Assembly (NCBI RefSeq): GCF_030269325.1
Contig: NZ_BSTD01000002.1
Span: forward strand, 868,001-932,000
Source of the DNA: Amycolatopsis sp. NBRC 101858
Lineage (GTDB): Bacteria > Actinomycetota > Actinomycetes > Mycobacteriales > Pseudonocardiaceae
Reading direction: 5' to 3'
Length of the DNA stretch: 64,000 nt
Part shown: one piece after another, positions 62,801 through 64,000 of the stretch
Numbering within the stretch: position 1 is the first letter of the stretch
Layout: every line of letters begins with the position of its first letter
Position numbers and translations under genes: made by a program
Notes under the pieces: model-generated
What the model saw: the letters and a program-made list of their open reading frames with translations, nothing else
The model's database searches: none
What the model was told of the DNA's origin: nothing

Positions 62801-63516
62801 TAGCGGACCGTACCGTCACTGCCGCCGCTCACGATTCGCTTGCCGTCCGGCGTCACCGCCACGGTGAACACGGTGCCGTCATGGCCGAGCATGGGCTCGC
62901 CGATCGCCAACCCGGTGCGAAGGTCCCAGCGACGGATGGTGCCGTCACTGCCGCCGCTGACGAGCTCGGTCTCCTCCGGCGTGAGGGCCAGAGCCTGTAC
63001 CCACCCGACGTGGCCGGTGAGAGCAGCGCGTTGGCCGCTGAGGCGGATGATTCCGTCAGTACCACTCCAAATGACCCCGGACTCGTCTGCTATCACAGCC
63101 CGTACCGATCCTTCGGTCCGTGTTGTGGTGACTTCGCCGGAGCGGAGGTTCCAAGCGCTGACCGTCCCGTCGTCGCCGCCGCTGATGACCCGCATACCGT
63201 CAGAGCTGACTCGCACGGCCCAGATCAGACTCGTGTGGCTGGGTACCTCCTCGATGAGGCGACCGGTTTCGACATCCCAGAGGCGGACTACTCCGTCGCC
63301 CCCGCCGCTGACGATATTCCGCCCGTCGGGCGTGACCGCGACGGCCAGCACCCATCGCGAGTCCGCAGTGATGGGTTCGCCGATCTCTCGCCGTTCCAGC
63401 AAATCCCAACGCCGGAGAGCTCCGTCGCCGCCGCCGGTCACGACCCAGCCGTCGGACGCCATAGCCATCGAGAAGAACGGCCAGAAGTGCCGCGCGAACG
63501 GCTTGCTGTCCACCAC
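59824..63516 (-). CDS. WD40 beta-propeller / KAP P-loop NTPase fusion
   Basis: 1230 residues from GTG 63516; the frame upstream is closed by a stop two codons earlier. Residues 1-600 hold 14 WD40-type blades (typical core SGGSDGTVRYWD), enough for two seven-bladed propellers. Residues about 610-1230 form a KAP-family NTPase: Walker A LLGDWGTGKST near 645, FNAWHYSDD after it, two membrane helices near 790-840, and Walker B VLYVDDLDRC near 940 with VVVAVDPRWLL following. KAP NTPases include PifA, which excludes phage T7, and membrane signalling ATPases. Sited in a degenerate island by tRNA genes, a phage-defence or surveillance role is plausible but unproven. No partner effector gene is visible. 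Confidence 0.88.
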   Translation of the reverse strand: MVDSKPFARHFWPFFSMAMASDGWVVTGGGDGALRRWDLLERREIGEPITADSRWVLAVAVTPDGRNIVSGGGDGVVRLWDVETGRLIEEVPSHTSLIWAVRVSSDGMRVISGGDDGTVSAWNLRSGEVTTTRTEGSVRAVIADESGVIWSGTDGIIRLSGQRAALTGHVGWVQALALTPEETELVSGGSDGTIRRWDLRTGLAIGEPMLGHDGTVFTVAVTPDGKRIVSGGSDGTVRYWDLADGAASPLFGHTDWVRSVLVSVGGDRVISCGNDGTIGLASVSRGSNFTEYFQGPAVAVNALAVHQETGTVFSASIDGSVRRWDARTGRAHGRLRAPDGWVNALALSPDGKVLVRAGEDGAIVRWDAVTGNPTDGSLIGHEGGVRAVAFTPDSRRMVSVGADGTVRRWDRDSGEPIGSPLTGHRGAINSVVVTPDGRQIITAGSDDGALIRWDAETGNRLGKPITAPSRGVLTVAVDPAGRRIVSGGSDGRTRVWNAGTGEPLTSPKERHKGSVTVVRFSPDGRRIYSGGTDQVVRQWDAETGASAGAPLRGHDGTITSLAFLDDTGAVLLSGSADGTVRKWDLASGTQLAAETVRPAVLVETLADVQSDLESSIDQLDIADDVRRIGAMLAAVAVRPPLSVALLGDWGTGKSTFMRQLRAWLEDTANKARAHPGSAYVSNLKQVTFNAWHYSDDHLWVGLVEHMFRELANDDLAQAPDKAAEREAAADEVAELKAKLSTRKADRERLAADLGAIDRIGADRGWFAAARAPLRSARVARAALRSTWRELRGPRGWLVVFAAVAGAAGVVFGVRFGQAQLTWISAVIAGVAGVATPLVTAWHRLAESTENVRKQLLRRKNELDADIENADDALARVDPAHRLHRLLAEISTAERYENFRGLTGRIHHDLRRLSEDLAKIRVTWRDRGEEGRPPLQRVVLYVDDLDRCRPGRVADVLQAVNLLLTMDLFMVVVAVDPRWLLNALNQHHSGLLADTVTPLDYLDKIFHIPFALRPMGVRAANYLRSMLPVDDESEEEPAPAVDIPQPFTPEAGAVVERTPTNVHHGTAEATPHHPLQEAALSVADVAAEGLRIRSFEQDFLARVAVLLPTPRAVKKLANLYRLVRLSVPSERLERFLSEGEYQAPALLLATLVGDPHRARSLLIRLSTAVSEPDITAVLKAGGVDCRLSAWIEALRREGTDVRGDTATYRMWATVVARYGFETYDLFADQES

Positions 63517-63744
63517 GTGCTAGTAGTCGCTGCTCTCATCCGGAATGTGACACCGTGATCCCTCGGCGGGTCGGTAAGCCGAGACCCGTTGGCGGACATC
63601 CGGCCAAGCCAGCGACCGCAGGGTGCCGAACGGCAGTCGGCTGCGGAGGGCAGAGTTCGCGGGAACGATGTGCCTCGCCCCGCGCGGCGAGAATAGTCTT
63701 GGCGGGTTGGACTCCGCCTTCACAACGGCCAAGGGAAGCAAAGA

Positions 63745-64000
63745 TCAAGTCGAGCCAGATTCGCGAAGGTCTGGGATATCCAGTTCCCTGCGGGCGGCTT
63801 CCAGAAACGGAAACCGCCGTTCCGCCATGAACTCCCAGACGTTGACGCCCGCCGGAAGACTCCCATAGACGGCATCGTGAAGACGCTGGGCGTACTCGAC
63901 TGATGCATGAATGAGTTGTTGTGTACCAACAAGTTCGATACATTTTTGCAGGTACCACATGCGATGAGTCGCAGGTTGTGGCACTTCACCGTGGCCTCCG
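63745..64000 (-). CDS. 3' end of an unknown gene (5' partial)
   Basis: The frame is open to the window edge; a GTG at 63984 would give 79 residues, but the gene may begin outside. Helical, with WYLQKCIELVGTQQLIHASV and FLEAARRELDIPDL. No family recognised. Upstream neighbour of the WD40/KAP gene on the same strand, so it could be its partner. About 228 bases separate them, with no other gene seen. Confidence 0.55.
   Translation of the reverse strand, partial: GGHGEVPQPATHRMWYLQKCIELVGTQQLIHASVEYAQRLHDAVYGSLPAGVNVWEFMAERRFPFLEAARRELDIPDLRESGST

Overview
The window looks like chromosome from a high-GC actinomycete, most likely Pseudonocardiaceae and close to Amycolatopsis. This is inference from gene content and order, strong third-position G/C, many GTG starts, an AfsR/SARP regulator, an SsgB-type sporulation protein, and phosphatidylinositol-mannoside (PIM) genes beside thrS. 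No database search was possible.

The backbone is an expanded version of the block that in mycobacteria runs MBL hydrolase - cyclophilin - rel - apt - secF - secD - yajC - ruvB - ruvA - ruvC - yebC - pdxT - pdxS - pimA - patA - pgsA - HIT - thrS. Here these genes keep their order, mostly on the minus strand, but accessory genes are inserted between the conserved groups.

0-14 kb is accessory: a heterodimeric ABC exporter with one degenerate ATP site, a LigD-like phosphoesterase fused to a ruined ligase domain, an MFS exporter, a secreted M15-like protein, a SARP-NB-ARC-TPR regulator, a DJ-1/GlxA pair, a striking intergenic inverted repeat and a YibE/F membrane protein. 14-16 kb holds MBL hydrolase and cyclophilin. 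16-27 kb is accessory metabolism (class IV aminotransferase, LysM-like protein, small kinase, GH97 glycosidase, enoyl-CoA hydratase-like protein, alpha/beta hydrolase, MarR/amidohydrolase pair). It includes a two-gene unit (22920-24943) whose products share a short Gly/Asn/Gln motif, at the C-terminus of a membrane protein and at the N-terminus of a small helical protein. This resembles prokaryotic amyloid-signalling motif pairs and is my best candidate for an undescribed system.

27-42 kb is stringent response (rel), purine salvage (apt), Sec accessory proteins, Holliday junction processing (ruvABC), and PLP synthesis (pdxT, pdxS), with inserts of cupin, DUF4262 and azlCD plus regulator. 42-47 kb has an ArsR-type regulator, a Tat-exported flavoprotein, an EF-G-like GTPase and an XdhC-like protein. 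47-55 kb is the PIM operon (pgsA, patA, pimA, a LemA-like protein, three tandem small paralogs), HIT, thrS and a nitroreductase. 55-58.3 kb has an exopolysaccharide-type sugar transferase, a tRNA-Val and ssgB.

At 58.4-58.64 kb tRNA-Gly, tRNA-Cys and tRNA-Val lie in tandem. Immediately after the tRNA-Val terminator sits a broken tyrosine integrase, then decayed sequence, then a 1230-residue WD40/KAP-NTPase and a partial unknown gene. That end of the window looks like a degenerate integrated island with a possible defence gene.
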